NCBI GenBank assembly: GCA_025175895.1
Contig: CM046000.1
Span: 68,414,720 to 68,478,719 of the forward strand
Origin: Wurfbainia villosa
Taxonomy: Eukaryota > Streptophyta > Magnoliopsida > Zingiberales > Zingiberaceae
Length of the DNA stretch: 64,000 bases
Direction of reading: 5' to 3'
The translations under genes and the position numbers were made by a program. Position 1 is the first letter of the stretch; the number at the start of each line of letters is the position of its first letter. Positions 11,793 through 22,922 of this stretch are shown here, piece by piece. Under the pieces are notes generated by a model. It did no database searches. It was not told where the DNA came from and worked only from the letters and a program-made list of their open reading frames with translations.

Positions 11793-13067
11793 GACCAATT
11801 TATTGACCTAGAAATACAAAACGAGCATATATGAGAAAATGATTTTAAAATGCATCAATATACATTTATAAATCCCATTCATTTTTCGAATTTCAAAAAC
11901 CCTAAAATCACTTCGAGAGATCGTAGGTCCATCTCCGAATGGGCTGATATCCATCATAGTTATGAACAACCTTGGAGAGAGTCCAACAAGCCATTCATAA
12001 CTACGATGGTAGGTATCATCTATACCGATTGCATATCACGTATATGCAACTATCACAATGTGCTATCAACTAATTGAATGTTCACACATAAGTTGGGTTG
12101 TTAACACATTAACAAGTATGCATCATATGCATAGCACCCAACTTCACCTCCCTTTACATTGACCTTGGAGAGAGTCCAACAAGCCGATGCTCCAGGTTAA
12201 AGCCAACCCATTAATCGAGAAATAGTTTTAATATGGTTAGAGCGCATTCAACCAATTAGCCCAGCTTGGAGAGAGTCCAACAACCAAAGCTAACGATTGA
12301 CCTATGACTCTTACCATATTAATATTAAACTATTCCATGGTTTGAACATGTTCGGGTTCGAGCCGGGCTTGGAGAGAGTCCAACAACCCAAACAAGAAAC
12401 GGAACTCTGGTTCTAACCATATCAATGGAAGGTGTAGGCTTTAATATTTTTTAAGGGTTTTATGTCTCATCGTCTTTGCATCCAAATAACTATTATCTAC
12501 ATGGCATGACATACATGACATACATCTACATGTCACGACACGCATGACATAATGTTATGCATCTAATGCAATTACATGGCATACAATTATGTCATGTATA
12601 TATTTCCTTATATGTCATAACTATTTATGGAAATAAAATATGTTTAAGATTTGATTCTCCAAATCAAATCATAATTAAATTAGAAAACAAATTTCCAAAT
12701 CTAATCACATATTTTATTTATGGAATTATTTGATTAAGGAAAATCTATTTAGGAAATCAATTTCCTAAATCATTAAAACTACTTATGGAAATAAAATATT
12801 TTAAGATTTGATTTCCCAAATCAAATCAAGATTAAATCAGGAAACAAATTTTCAAAATCTAATCAAATATTTTATTTATGGAAAATATCAATTTCCATAA
12901 ATACTTCCAACTTTCCAAAAGTGGAAGATTTCCATAAATACTTCTAGACTTTCCAAAATTGAAAAATTTCCATAAATACTTCTAAATTTCCAAAATTAGA
13001 AAATTTCCAGAAATAACATTATGACTATCGTAAAATCATTTTACAATTATGTAGAAACACAACTTGG
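11793..13067 (-). other. 5' leader of element A with four hairpin motifs
   Basis: Noncoding leader of about 1.27 kb between PBS and gag. It holds four copies of a core read on the minus strand as TTGGACTCTCTCCAA (starts near 11971, 12164, 12265 and 12368), itself a hairpin of stem TTGGA/TCCAA and loop CTCTC. The copies sit inside different outer inverted repeats, best seen at 11951-11966 with 11994-12009 and 12347-12358 with 12385-12396. The PBS-proximal 600 bp is AT-rich with direct repeats around AAATCAAATC. The same leader is found in L at 57993-59268. Confidence 0.8.
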
Positions 13068-13079
13068 GCTCTGATACCA
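13068..13079 (-). other. PBS of element A
   Basis: Minus-strand TGGTATCAGAGC, the canonical initiator methionine tRNA complement, one base inside the 5' LTR edge. Confidence 0.92.
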
Positions 13080-13080
13080 C

Positions 13081-15239
13081 TGTTGGGTATCCGACACCGC
13101 GGCGTGTGTGTGTTCGATCACGTTTCGTAAACATGAACACAGCGGAAGCAATAAAAATAATAAATCTACATTTATTATAACACACACAACACACGCATGC
13201 ATATTACAACAAGTGTAGATATAACCGTAAATTTAAATTTGCAATAAAAGGAAATTTATCTACGTTATACCTTTCGTATGACGTGTAGCGGGAACGGCAT
13301 CAACCGGAACGATCCTCGCTAGAATCGTCTCTATCCATATCCACGCCGAGTTCCTCGGGATGACTTCGCTAAGACACAAGCTTCGTCTTCGTACGGGTTA
13401 CCAGCCTCGTGTTGAAGACGACGTGATCGAGAGATGATCACGATCCGAATCCAAATTCGGATCCTAATACGAGTTCTCAAAACTCGCTTCTCCGGAGAGG
13501 TATTCGTCAACCAATTGACGAATCCTTCGTCCTCCACCTCAGAGGATTACGGAGATCGAATCCCGATAAGTTAGCCTGCCGGGCTCTAACCGTCATCCAA
13601 GCGGCGCTCCGGCGAGGAGAACAAGCTGTCAGAAAACTGGACAGCTTTGGTGGAAGTGATAGCGCCCGGCCAACCAAGGAGATAGAGCTCACCTTGATGC
13701 CAAACTTGAAGGAGATCACCGGAGCACTAAGCGGCAACAGCTCGGCGTCGGCGAGGGGAAGAAGCAGCCGGCTGGGGCGCGGTTGGAGGAGCTTTGGCGG
13801 CGGCAATAGGTTGGTTGGATTAGGGCTTAATTATCCCTTAAGCCCTCTTTTATAGAGAACTAATTCTCTTAATGGTTATTGGATCATAACCATTAGGCCC
13901 GTTAACCCGCTCCATTAAGATAAGTTAAAATAAGCCAAACCATGATGGTTTATTTTAAGTTAAAACGAAACGAACCAACTTTTGGTTCATTCGTTTAAAA
14001 TAAACCAAACCCTTTGGTTTATTCTCCTCCATTGGATTAGAACCAAACCATTTTGGTTCATCCATTATGTCTTCACAAGACACGGCCCATCCACGCTTCC
14101 ATTGCGACTGAAACGATTTCATGCTCGCTTTATGTTTGGTCCAACCAAACCTAGTTTCTCTCGATGCGAGAATCCCATTCTCAAGCTCGTTTTAAATCCT
14201 TTGGATTACGCTCGTTGTCGTGTGACCAAATAGGTTCTCGGTTTATGTTGGCGTCTATAATTAACCATTAATTATAGAACGATCATGAGTGGCACCTAGT
14301 AGTACATCATGATCCCCAATTAACCGAAAAGATCAACGGTTGATCCAGAACTATTTCTGAAACCCTTCAGCAGCTCGAATGAATCGTGCCCCACCCTTCA
14401 CTCATCTTATACCCACTTGGTTCAGGACATGGTCTATAGTGTCAGTCCCCACTAGGCTGACTACGTCACACCTAGCCCAAGTATCATTTCCTCGTCCTAC
14501 GGATTCTAGTTACTCCACATGTATCGAAGAGTACCTTACTCTAAACATGTAATGCTTTGGCCAAAGACTTTAGTAACAATCCGACGAGCGGCCATGGGTA
14601 TACATCTCCTCGCAAGGAGTGGTGAATCCTTTATAGGCTATTCAAACACCTTCGATCACTTCGACTTATACCCAATCATCCCGGGTCCACATCTCCTTAG
14701 AGATGCTTGCTTAAGATGTCAAAGCATAAGTCTCTATGATCAAGATGACTTGAATACCGCAAGTCAAAGGAACATCGCACTTAAGCCACAGTAAGAACTT
14801 CATTGACATATCTATATATGCAGAGAACCATATGAAGTCTTACGGCTTGTCACTCCAATGAACTAGTTACCATAACTAGCATCCATGATTAACTCCGGAC
14901 ATCACTATGTCTCCAGCCAGTGAGAATCAGCTGCTTGTATACACCAAGGAGTATACCTCGTGCTAGTCTCGACAGAATTGATGGTGTCCAAATCCATCAA
15001 TTCATCGACTAGGGATAATTCCGATACATCACAATTACACATGTAGAGATACTCACTAGTTGTGATCCAATCACAAATTCTCTCATGCTGTGAATCGTAT
15101 CGTGGACATTCAGTAAATGAGTTTAAGATCCAATCAAATACATAAAACATGTATACTCAAATAGTGAATCTTCATTTATCATATAAATGGTTCATACATA
15201 AGGCGATTGCCTTAGGACATCTCTCATATATTACTAACA
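13081..15239 (-). repeat. 5' LTR of element A
   Basis: About 2,159 bp with TG...CA ends, the partner of 5625-7850. TATAAAA on the minus strand is at 13848-13854. It lacks the roughly 50-bp stretch present in the other LTR. An 81-codon frame at 14905-15150 corresponds to 7516-7761. Confidence 0.95.
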
Positions 15240-15244
15240 GCCCG

Positions 15245-15403
15245 ACCACCGCGGCTTCCTCCAGGTGTCGCTAGCCTTAAGCTCCAGCTATAGCAATTTT
15301 CTGCACACTTGATTCATCTCGTGAGATAATGACATGAGCTTATCTTTGTATCGTTTGCTATAATCAAAACTCAGGTTTGACTTAGGTGCCTACTGCACCA
15401 ACA
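15245..15403 (-). repeat. 3' LTR of element B, 5' end portion
   Basis: It resumes the B LTR after the second GCCCG duplication (15240-15244) and ends TGCACCAACA. It matches the end of the 5' LTR at 26141. Confidence 0.9.
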
Positions 15404-15416
15404 ATCTCCCCTTTTT
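15404..15416 (-). other. PPT of element B
   Basis: Minus-strand AAAAAGGGGAGAT lies directly before the 3' LTR start TGTTGGTGCAG. Such G-rich tracts are usual in SIRE-like elements. Confidence 0.85.
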
Positions 15417-16197
15417 GATTTATGGCAAACTCACATACAAAGTTAAGAAAAATAAATTAAGTGCATTTAAGGAAAATGAGTATGAGATATGCATGAATGA
15501 GCAGGAGTATATAAAAACTCTTTTTCAAGTGCTCCCCCTTGAGGAATCCTCCCCCTTGACCGAGGGTGAGTACTTGAGAAAGAGTTTTAACTCTCCCCCT
15601 TGATGTTTGCTACTAAAAAAGAATTAAGTAACCGAAATTACTTAATATTGGCCATAGTGTTTAAAATAATTTTTAAGTTAAGAAATCAAAAAATTTATTT
15701 CTTAACCTTGGCCTTTACCTTCGTTTTGTTAACAAAAACAAGTTAACTTAAAGTTAAGTAAATGTGTTTAAGTTAGCCTTTACTTCCGTTTTGTTACCAA
15801 AAACAAGTTAACGTAAAGTTAAGTAAACATTTACTTAACCAGTAAACATTTACTTAACCTTTGGCCATATGAAAAAAATTGATCCCTTAACTTTGGCTTT
15901 TTTCTCCCCCTTTTGCCATATATCGAAAAGAGTGAGGGTGTGTGGAACAACAAAAAAATAAGTACTAAATTTATAGTCCAAGCATGTTCCACATTATTTG
16001 AAAATAGTATACTGAAAATAAGCTCATCTATAAAATGTTCGACTCATATTTGGCTTGATTGATATGAAAGATCAACCAGTCCTGGCCAGAGTCGGTTAGT
16101 ATATATGATTATACTCCGTGGTTCATGGCGATGCACTAGCTCTACATCTGGAACCAGTAAGGTCCTAACATCTCAATCCCATCTACGTGGCTAAGTA
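15417..16197 (-). other. Noncoding region between pol and 3' LTR of element B
   Basis: About 780 bp without a convincing frame. It has repeated purine-rich tracts (minus strand AAGGGGGAG, GAGGGGGAG near 15535-15600 and 15905) and repeats of a GTTAACTT-type phrase near 15725-15840. The rest of this spacer lies at 19090-19243 beyond solo LTR I. Confidence 0.6.
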
Positions 16198-16689
16198 TGT
16201 AATGCCCGTAAAATTTCTAGCAATTTTACAAGAATTTTTGGCTTGATGATAATGGGTTTTATGTGGGCTTTTTCAAAAATAAAAGAAAATAAGCTAAAAG
16301 GGATGCAAGGCCTAGGAATTGAACCCCAAACCTCTAGATAGCCAAGCCCTATAGATGCATCCACTAACCAGAAGCCCAATAAGATTTTATCATTAGAGGA
16401 ATAGGGGAAATTATAGTTAAGTGTAAGGGAGATTAAGGGACTCTTCAAGTGAATAAATAGGGGGAATGAGGGGGAATGAGTTACCAAACTTGTTTTCTCC
16501 TCCTCTTCTTCTTCCTCACCGAACCCTAGAGCTCCCCCTCTCCATCTTTGGCCGAACCTCATCCAAGCAAGAAGCAAGGCTAGGTTGCTTCCCTTAGGTC
16601 ATTTTCCAACCAAAAAGAAACGCGAAGGATGTAAGTATCCCTCACCTGCATACGAGTAGCTTTCGGTTGATGCTTTGTGTAAAAATCCC

Positions 16690-17460
16690 TATGATACATT
16701 CGGCCAAGTTTAGTTTTGATGTTCCAAGGAAGTTCTATATCATGTTTTGTAAGAATAAGATGATGTTAGGATGTAAAATGAATTAGGTTAAAAGTTAACC
16801 CTAAAAACCTCTATGAACAATTCGGCCAACATGTGTTTTTGGTGTTTCATTGAAGTTCTATACCATGTTTTGCATGCATATGATGATGTTAGGATGTAAA
16901 TTGAACTAGGTTAAAAGTCTAACCCTAAAAGCTTCCATGGATCATTCGGCCACCCCCTTATTTTGAAGTTTCAATGAAGTTTTATTCCATGTTTTTGTAT
17001 GCATATGATGGTGTTAGTATGTTAGAGGGATTAGGTTAAAAGTCTAACCCTAAAAGCTTCCATGGATCATTCGGGCACCCCCTTGTTTTGAAGTTTCAAT
17101 GAAGTTTTATTCCATGTTTTTGTATGCATATGATGGTGTTAGTATGTTAGAGGGATTAGGTTAAAAGTCTAACCCTAAAAGCTTCCATGGATCATTCGTC
17201 CACCCCCCCCTTGTTTTGATGTTTCAATGAAGTTTTATTCCATGTTTTGTATGCATATGATGATGTTAGTATGTTAGAAGGATTAGGTTAAAAGTATAAC
17301 CCTAAAAGCCCCTTGAACCATTCGGCCACCCCTTTATTTTGATGATTCAATGAAGTTTTATACCATGTTTTGTATGCATATGATGATGTTAGCATGTTAG
17401 ATGGATTAGGTTAAAGGTTTAACCTTAAAAGCCCCATGAACCATTCGACCAACCATTGTT
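16690..17460 (+). repeat. Tandem repeat, about 120-bp units, in LTR I
   Basis: About six units carry ATTCGGCCA, TTTCAATGAAGTTTTAT, CATGTTTTGTATGCATATGATG and GATTAGGTTAAAAGT. Neighbouring middle units are almost identical, suggesting recent expansion. Confidence 0.85.
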
Positions 17461-17631
17461 CTTTAACATGCTCTAGGTTAGGTTAACATGTGTTTTATGT
17501 TTAGGTGAATTCATGTTGACTTGTGATATTAAATGATGCTAGATGAAGATAACATGCTCTAGGTTAGTGGTTACTTACTCTTGATGTTTATGCCTTATGC
17601 CATGCCCTATATGTATGTGATATTTAAGATA

Positions 17632-17815
17632 TGTTATGAAATGAAATACGATATGATTATGAAATGATAAACGATATGTTCATGAAATGAATATGATATG
17701 ATTATGAAATGAAGTATGATATAAAAAATGATATGTTCATGAAGTGAAGTATGATATGTTAGGAAATGAAGTATGTTATGTTTGCAAAATGAAATAAGAT
17801 ATGTTATAATAAAAG
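17632..17815 (+). repeat. Short-unit repeat in LTR I
   Basis: Irregular repeats of GAAATGAAGTATGATATG and ATATGTTCATGAAATGA. Simple sequence, no coding value. Confidence 0.75.
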
Positions 17816-17880
17816 CATATAAGTATTTTACCTTCTGCATGGCTTGTACCAGGACCCTAACAAGGTCCAAAGGGATGGGC

Positions 17881-18085
17881 TCCTAAGATGCCCTAGGCCG
17901 ACGGACTAAGATCGGGCCTAGGATGGGCTTCTATGCATGATTGCCCCTAGGTCGACGGACTAAGATCGGGCCTAGTATGGGATGGGCTCCAAGATGCCCT
18001 AGGTCGATGGACTAAGATCGGGCCTAGGATGGGCTTCTACGCTATGATGATTGCCCTAGGTCGACGGACTAAGATCGGGCCTAGT
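17881..18085 (+). repeat. Tandem hairpin repeat (4 copies) in LTR I
   Basis: Four units of about 50-60 bp contain CCTAGGTCGACGGACTAAGA followed by TCGGGCCTAGG. Within each unit CCTAGG(C/T)CGA can pair with TCGGGCCTAGG with one bulged base, so each unit can fold into a hairpin. Confidence 0.75.
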
Positions 18086-18229
18086 AACCTAGTAGGTTCG
18101 GGACTTGCTTCCTCGGGTCTATTTAGGGATGCGCGCTATGATGATGAAGAAGTGGTACAATGCCGGGCCCAAATATGTTGAGATTTATGTTTATGTACCT
18201 ATAATATATGTTTTCAAAAAGCATCCTGC

Positions 18230-18600
18230 ATACGTTTACATGATTTGATTGTTATGTTCACATGCTATGTTGATATGTCATATATATGTTGCATGTTATG
18301 TTTGATATGTCATGTTTATGCTGCTATGTTACATATGATGTATGCTATGTTTGATATGTCATACATATGTTGTATGTTATGTTGATATGTCATGTATATG
18401 TTGCTATGTTACATATGTTGTATGTTATGTTTGATTAAGTCACATATTTACATGATATGCTGCTATGATATATATGTTACATGTTATGTTTACTTATGTT
18501 ACTTATGCTACATGTTAAGTTGCTTACGTCATGTATGTTACATGTTATGTTGCTTATATGTTATGAATGTTACATGCCATGATTAATGTCGATATATGGT
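18230..18600 (+). repeat. TATGTT-rich repeats in LTR I
   Basis: Irregular repeats of GATATGTCATGTATATGTTG and CATGTTATGTTTG. They resemble expanded simple sequence inside the candidate intron. Confidence 0.75.
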
Positions 18601-19243
18601 TTTTGTGAGTAGGACAGGATCTTACTAAGCCTATGTGCTTATAGTTTATCATTCCCTCGTACTGCAGATAAGGGTAAGGGATGGATAAACTAAAGGGAGC
18701 AGCAGGAGGGGCCAAATGTGTGTGGTAGTGGCATGGTGGAGAAGATCCATTATGTCCTTATATATATGTTTCCCTATGATGATGACGTTTATGGATGTCC
18801 TTATTTATGTCTCCTTATGATGATGATGTTTATGGACTCAAACTAAGCACTAAGTATCTATATATGTTATGATGCATGATCTATGTTAAGAAGAAGTATC
18901 TATATATGTTATGATGCATGCTCTATGTTAAGAAGAAGTATCTATATATGTCAATGCATGTTTATGTTTAAAAGAAAAAAAAATGTATCTAAAGTCTTCC
19001 GCTGTAAGTAGTAAGAAGTGTATGTATGTACGGTCGCGTCACGCACCGCCCCTCCGGACCCTTGGAAAAAGGGCGGGCGTGACAAAGTACACAAACACAT
19101 TAGTCCTATGTGTTGTGAGATGTATTGGCTCCTTAAATCTATAGGTGCATGATATCTAAGGTATGTTCTACGCTAGTTCCATGAAAATGAAAAGTAAGAA
19201 ATAGTAGTAAGAAAATATAATTTGTAAGTTCCTATTCTACTAC

Positions 19244-22200
19244 TCACATGCCCAATTTTTGTCTTAATAGACTAAATTTGGCTTTGGGTAGGGGTTTAGT
19301 AAATAGGTCTGCCAAGTTAGACTTCGATTCAACATATTCGAGTTGTATGGCTCCATTGGCCACATGTTCTCGAATGAAATGATGCTTGACTTCTATATGT
19401 TTGGTCCTAGAGTGACATATCAGATTCTTAGTAAGGTTAATTGAACTAATGTTATCTATGTGAAGTTTAGTATTTGTAAAGTCTAACTTAAAGTCGCAGA
19501 GAGTGTGCTTCATCCAAAGAAGCTGAGTGACACACTCACCCATTGCGATGTATTCGGCTTCGGTGGTAGATAAGGCAACACAGTATTGCTTTCTACTGCA
19601 CCAACTCACTAGACTTGAGCCGAGAAGTTGACAACAACCACTCGTACTCTTTCTATCGAGCTTACTACCGGCATAGTCCGAATCGGAGTAGCCGGTTAGT
19701 TCAAACTCGGTAGATCTAGGGTACCAAATACCGACATTAAGTGTACCCTTTGGATATCTAAGGATACGCTTGACTAGAGTTAGGTGAGACTCCTTGGCAC
19801 AGTTTTGGAACCTTACGCACATACTTACTGCAAATAGGATATCAGGTCGGCTCACAGTTAAGTAAAGGAGACTCCCTATTATGCTCCTATAGTATTTTAA
19901 ATCAATTGAGTTTCCGATTAAATCTTCTTCTATATTTACATTCGTTGCCATTGGGGTATTAATAATTTTAGCATCTTGCATTCCAAAGCATTTAATTAAT
20001 TCCCTAGTATATTTGCGTTGATGTAGGTATATTCCATCTTTAGTTTGTTTAATTTGTAGACCTAAGAAGAAACTTAACTTGCCTACTAAATTCATTTCAA
20101 ATTCACTTTACATAAGTGAAATGAACTCATTCAGTAGGATCGAGTTGGTGGTTCCGAAAATAATATCATCTACGTAGATTTGGGCTATGAATATGTCTTT
20201 ACCTAAGGTTTTTACGAAAAGGGTTGGGTCAACTACTACTTGGTTAAATCCTTTAGATGTAAGATACATCGAAAGTCTCTCGTACCAAGCTTGAGGAGCT
20301 TATTTAAGTCCATAGAGGGCTTTCTTTAACCTAAGGACATGGTCGGGTTTATCTAAACTTTCGAAACTGGGAGGTTGACTAACATAAACCTCTTCTTTAA
20401 TGTATCCATTTAAGAATGCTGATTTCACATCCATTTGAAACAACTTGAATCTTCGATGTGCAACATATGCTAATAGCATTCGAATGGACTCTAATCTAGC
20501 TACTGGGGCATAGGTCTCGTCGTAATCTAAACCTTTGACTTGACTAAACCCTTTAGCAACTAGTCTAGCTTTATTTCTAACTACTTCGCCTTTGTCATCA
20601 AGTTTATTTCTGAACACCTACCTTGTTCCAACGATTGTTTTATCTTTAGGTGGTGGTACTAATTTCCATACTTCGTTCCTAGTGAATTGAGCCAGCTCTT
20701 CTTGCATTGCAATAATCCAATCGGGATCAAGAAGAGCTTGGTCAATAGTTTTGGGTTCAATTTTAGAAATCAAGGAGATTTGACTAAGGTCTCTATATGA
20801 GGCTCTAGTTCAAACTCCTAGACTTGGATCACCTATCACTTGGTAGATAGGATGATTCGTTTGAGTCCTAGTTGGATTTGGGTTTGAGTCTACAACTTGA
20901 TCCATAGGATGACTCGTTTGAGTTCTAGTTTGGTTGGAGTCATCTATCACTTGGTCGATAGAGTGACTTGGTTGACTTAGATTAGGATTAACACTAGACC
21001 TGATCTCCAGATCAGAGTGAGGTATAGTATGAATCGGCTCGCTAATTGAGGTTGCCGAGGGTTTTATAGGTTCGTGTCCTTCATCAAATACTACATTGAT
21101 AGTCTCTTCGACTCTAAGGGTGTCATGGTTATATACTCTATAAGCTCTACTTGTAGTCGAGTATCTTAGAAAGATTCCGATCATGGTTTTGGATGTAAAT
21201 TTTCCTAGGTAATCCTTAGTGTTTAGGATATGTACCTTACACCCAAATACCCTAAAGTACTTGATGTTAGGTATTTTATCGTAATAAATCTTGTATGAGG
21301 TCTTAAGGTGCATCTTTACCATAAGGATCCTGTTTTGGACATAGCATGTCGTACTCACGGCTTCCGCCCAAAACCTATCGGGTAGGTTATACTCATTTAA
21401 CATTGTCCTAGTGGCTTCTTGTAGGGTTCTATTTTTGCATTCTACTAGGCCATTTTGTTGTGGAGTTCTAGGGCAAGAGAACTCATGGTGGTATCCATTT
21501 AGGTTACAGAATTCTATAAACCTATGATTCTCGAATTCACCACCATGATCAGTCCTAAGTCTTTTGATTTTAATGCTTTGTTGATTTTCTATTAATTTAA
21601 ATAGGTTGATTAATTGATCTAGGGTATCACTTTTGTGTTTGATTAACCTAAACCAAGTAAATCTAGAATAGTCATCAATTATGACTAAGTAGAATTTACT
21701 TCCATTAAGTGACTTAGCTCCGTGTGAATCAAATAGATCCATGTGTAGGAGCTCAAGAACACTTTTGGTTTGTTCTTGATTAGTTAGTTGATGTTGTGTC
21801 CTAGATTGTTTACCTTGTTGACAAGCATTACATATTTTATTATCCAAGTTATTGAGGTTAGGAAAACCTCTGACTAAGTCACTCTGACTCATCTTGTGGA
21901 TGAGTCTTGGGTGTGAGTGACCGAGTCGTCGGTGCCACAACCATGATTCCTCTTGTCGTGTCATAAGACACTTAGTTGAGGAGTTAGTTAAGTTAATAGT
22001 GTAAATATTGTTATTTCTAGTTCCCTTAAGAATTGTTTTAGAAGTTTCATTTGTATTAATTACGCATTCATTTTCTAGAAATATGACCTTATAGTTATTA
22101 TCACACAATTGGCTTACACTAAGTAAATTATATTAAAAATTTTCTACAAATAAAATATTTTGAATAACAAAATTTGAGTTAAGCTCAATATCACCTGATC

Positions 22201-22327
22201 TGATGATTTTGAGCTTGCCGTTATTTTTGAAGGCTACCGATCCTTGTCGTTTGAATCGAAGCTTCGAAAACTTGAGTTGATCCCCGATCATGTGTCGGGA
22301 GCAACCACTGTTCAACATCCATTGATC
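19244..22327 (-). pseudogene. Element B pol: protease, integrase, RT, RNase H (SIRE-like)
   Basis: Decayed minus-strand pol. Protease: SGCSRHMIGD near 22290. GAG-pre-integrase: LWHRRLGHS near 21940 and the CNACQQGKQ zinc residues. Integrase core: HMDLF, RTDHGGE and NGLVECKN, with the acidic triad still present. RT: KARLVAKGF, MDVKSAFLNG and YVDD near 20170. RNase H: YSDSDYAG, STTEAEY and HIDN. The C terminus is LADLFTKPLPKAKF at the 19244 end. The frame is broken between 22132 and 22108, between 20810 and 20617, by a stop at 20300 and by another near 20110. The order integrase before RT is that of Ty1/copia. Confidence 0.92.
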
Positions 22328-22922
22328 CTACACGCAAGGTAGTTGGATCGGATATTGGATTTATTAAAGATTGGTTGAAAATTATTAACCTAAATCATCT
22401 CACCCATGTCTACATGATCAAACACGTTAACCTTATATGTTTTTATGAGATGACTTCCAATTTTACTTGATTTAAATTTAATGACTTAAACACTTGTCAA
22501 CCTTGCATTAGATTCGGATTTGACCTTAGGCTCATCAAGTCACCTTTTCAAGATCATGGCTTCCAGGTCGTGGCGAGGCACAGAGGCCTTCTTTGATAGG
22601 AACAACGACCACTTCCTTAGACAAAGCCATTTTTAAGAAAATAGAGACTTGACTTACCTAAGACCACTTCCTTGTCTAATTAGTCTAGGATACGGCGAGG
22701 TAGCTTCAGCTAGTTCCGCTCGGTCAAGTGCACCGAACTAGATACGCCTTATCTAGCCCGAATACACAAGACTCCGCTTTCCTAGCGTACTATCATCTCA
22801 CCGCATCCTGGTACTATGTTATTAAGTATTGACGAGTTATAGTCCTATCTAACCATTCTAAAAAGAAAAATCAAACTAAATAAAGAACCTAAGCATGCAA
22901 TTTTCTAAGTTAAAATACAAAC
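22328..22922 (-). other. Noncoding spacer or candidate intron between gag and protease of B
   Basis: About 595 bp with stops in the gag and pol frames, bordered by coding sequence on both sides. Element C has a closely similar block (about 37605-38074 plus 39159-39255). Its protease-side border reads CGTGTAG|GATCAATGG on the minus strand, acceptor-like, and the codons after it run in frame into the protease. A weak donor CTT|GTTTGT at the gag side would keep frame. Splicing is a hypothesis. Confidence 0.4.

Larger units (their letters stand above)
5625..15239 (-). mobile_element. Element A: complete Angela/Tork-like copia retrotransposon
   Basis: Complete minus-strand element of about 9.6 kb with target duplication GCCCG at 5620-5624 and 15240-15244. 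The 3' LTR is 5625-7850, PPT 7851-7863, gag-pol 7865-11792, leader to 13067, PBS 13068-13079 and 5' LTR 13081-15239. It lies inside the 3' LTR of element B. The two LTRs differ by scattered substitutions and a roughly 50-bp indel, so the insertion is not very recent. A second copy of the family, L, begins at 55763 on the opposite strand. Confidence 0.95.
16631..18667 (+). other. Candidate intron inside solo LTR I
   Basis: It opens with a strong donor GGAT|GTAAGTATCC and closes with CTCGTACTGCAG|ATAAGGG, preceded by a branch-like CTTACTAAGC. The LTR of H has the same donor (minus strand, 47781) and the same branch and acceptor neighbourhood near 47050-47100, though its AG is AA. The splicing itself is inferred. 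Confidence 0.45.
16198..19084 (+). mobile_element. Solo LTR I, Tekay-like gypsy
   Basis: Ends TGTAATGCCCG...GGGCGTGACA and is flanked by the exact target duplication AAGTA at 16193-16197 and 19085-19089. There is no internal region, so it is a solo LTR left by recombination between two LTRs. It resembles the LTR of H (46397-48453, opposite strand) at its ends and at a splice-like donor and acceptor. It holds four separate tandem arrays. Confidence 0.92.

Noticed and set aside
16690..17460. Telomere-like AACCCTAAAA units
   Set aside because: The phrase occurs once per 120-bp unit and is not arranged as a run of 7-bp telomere repeats.
17881..18085. CRISPR-like regular repeat array
   Set aside because: The units have no unique spacers and sit in a plant retrotransposon LTR; they are tandem repeats.
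18392..18586. Cysteine-rich 64-residue frame (YMLLCYICCMLC...)
   Set aside because: Translation of TATGTTA-type simple repeats.
15404..19243. Possible envelope-like gene of a SIRE element downstream of B pol
   Set aside because: Most of this gap is solo LTR I; the remaining roughly 0.95 kb has no frame with signal peptide or membrane segments.
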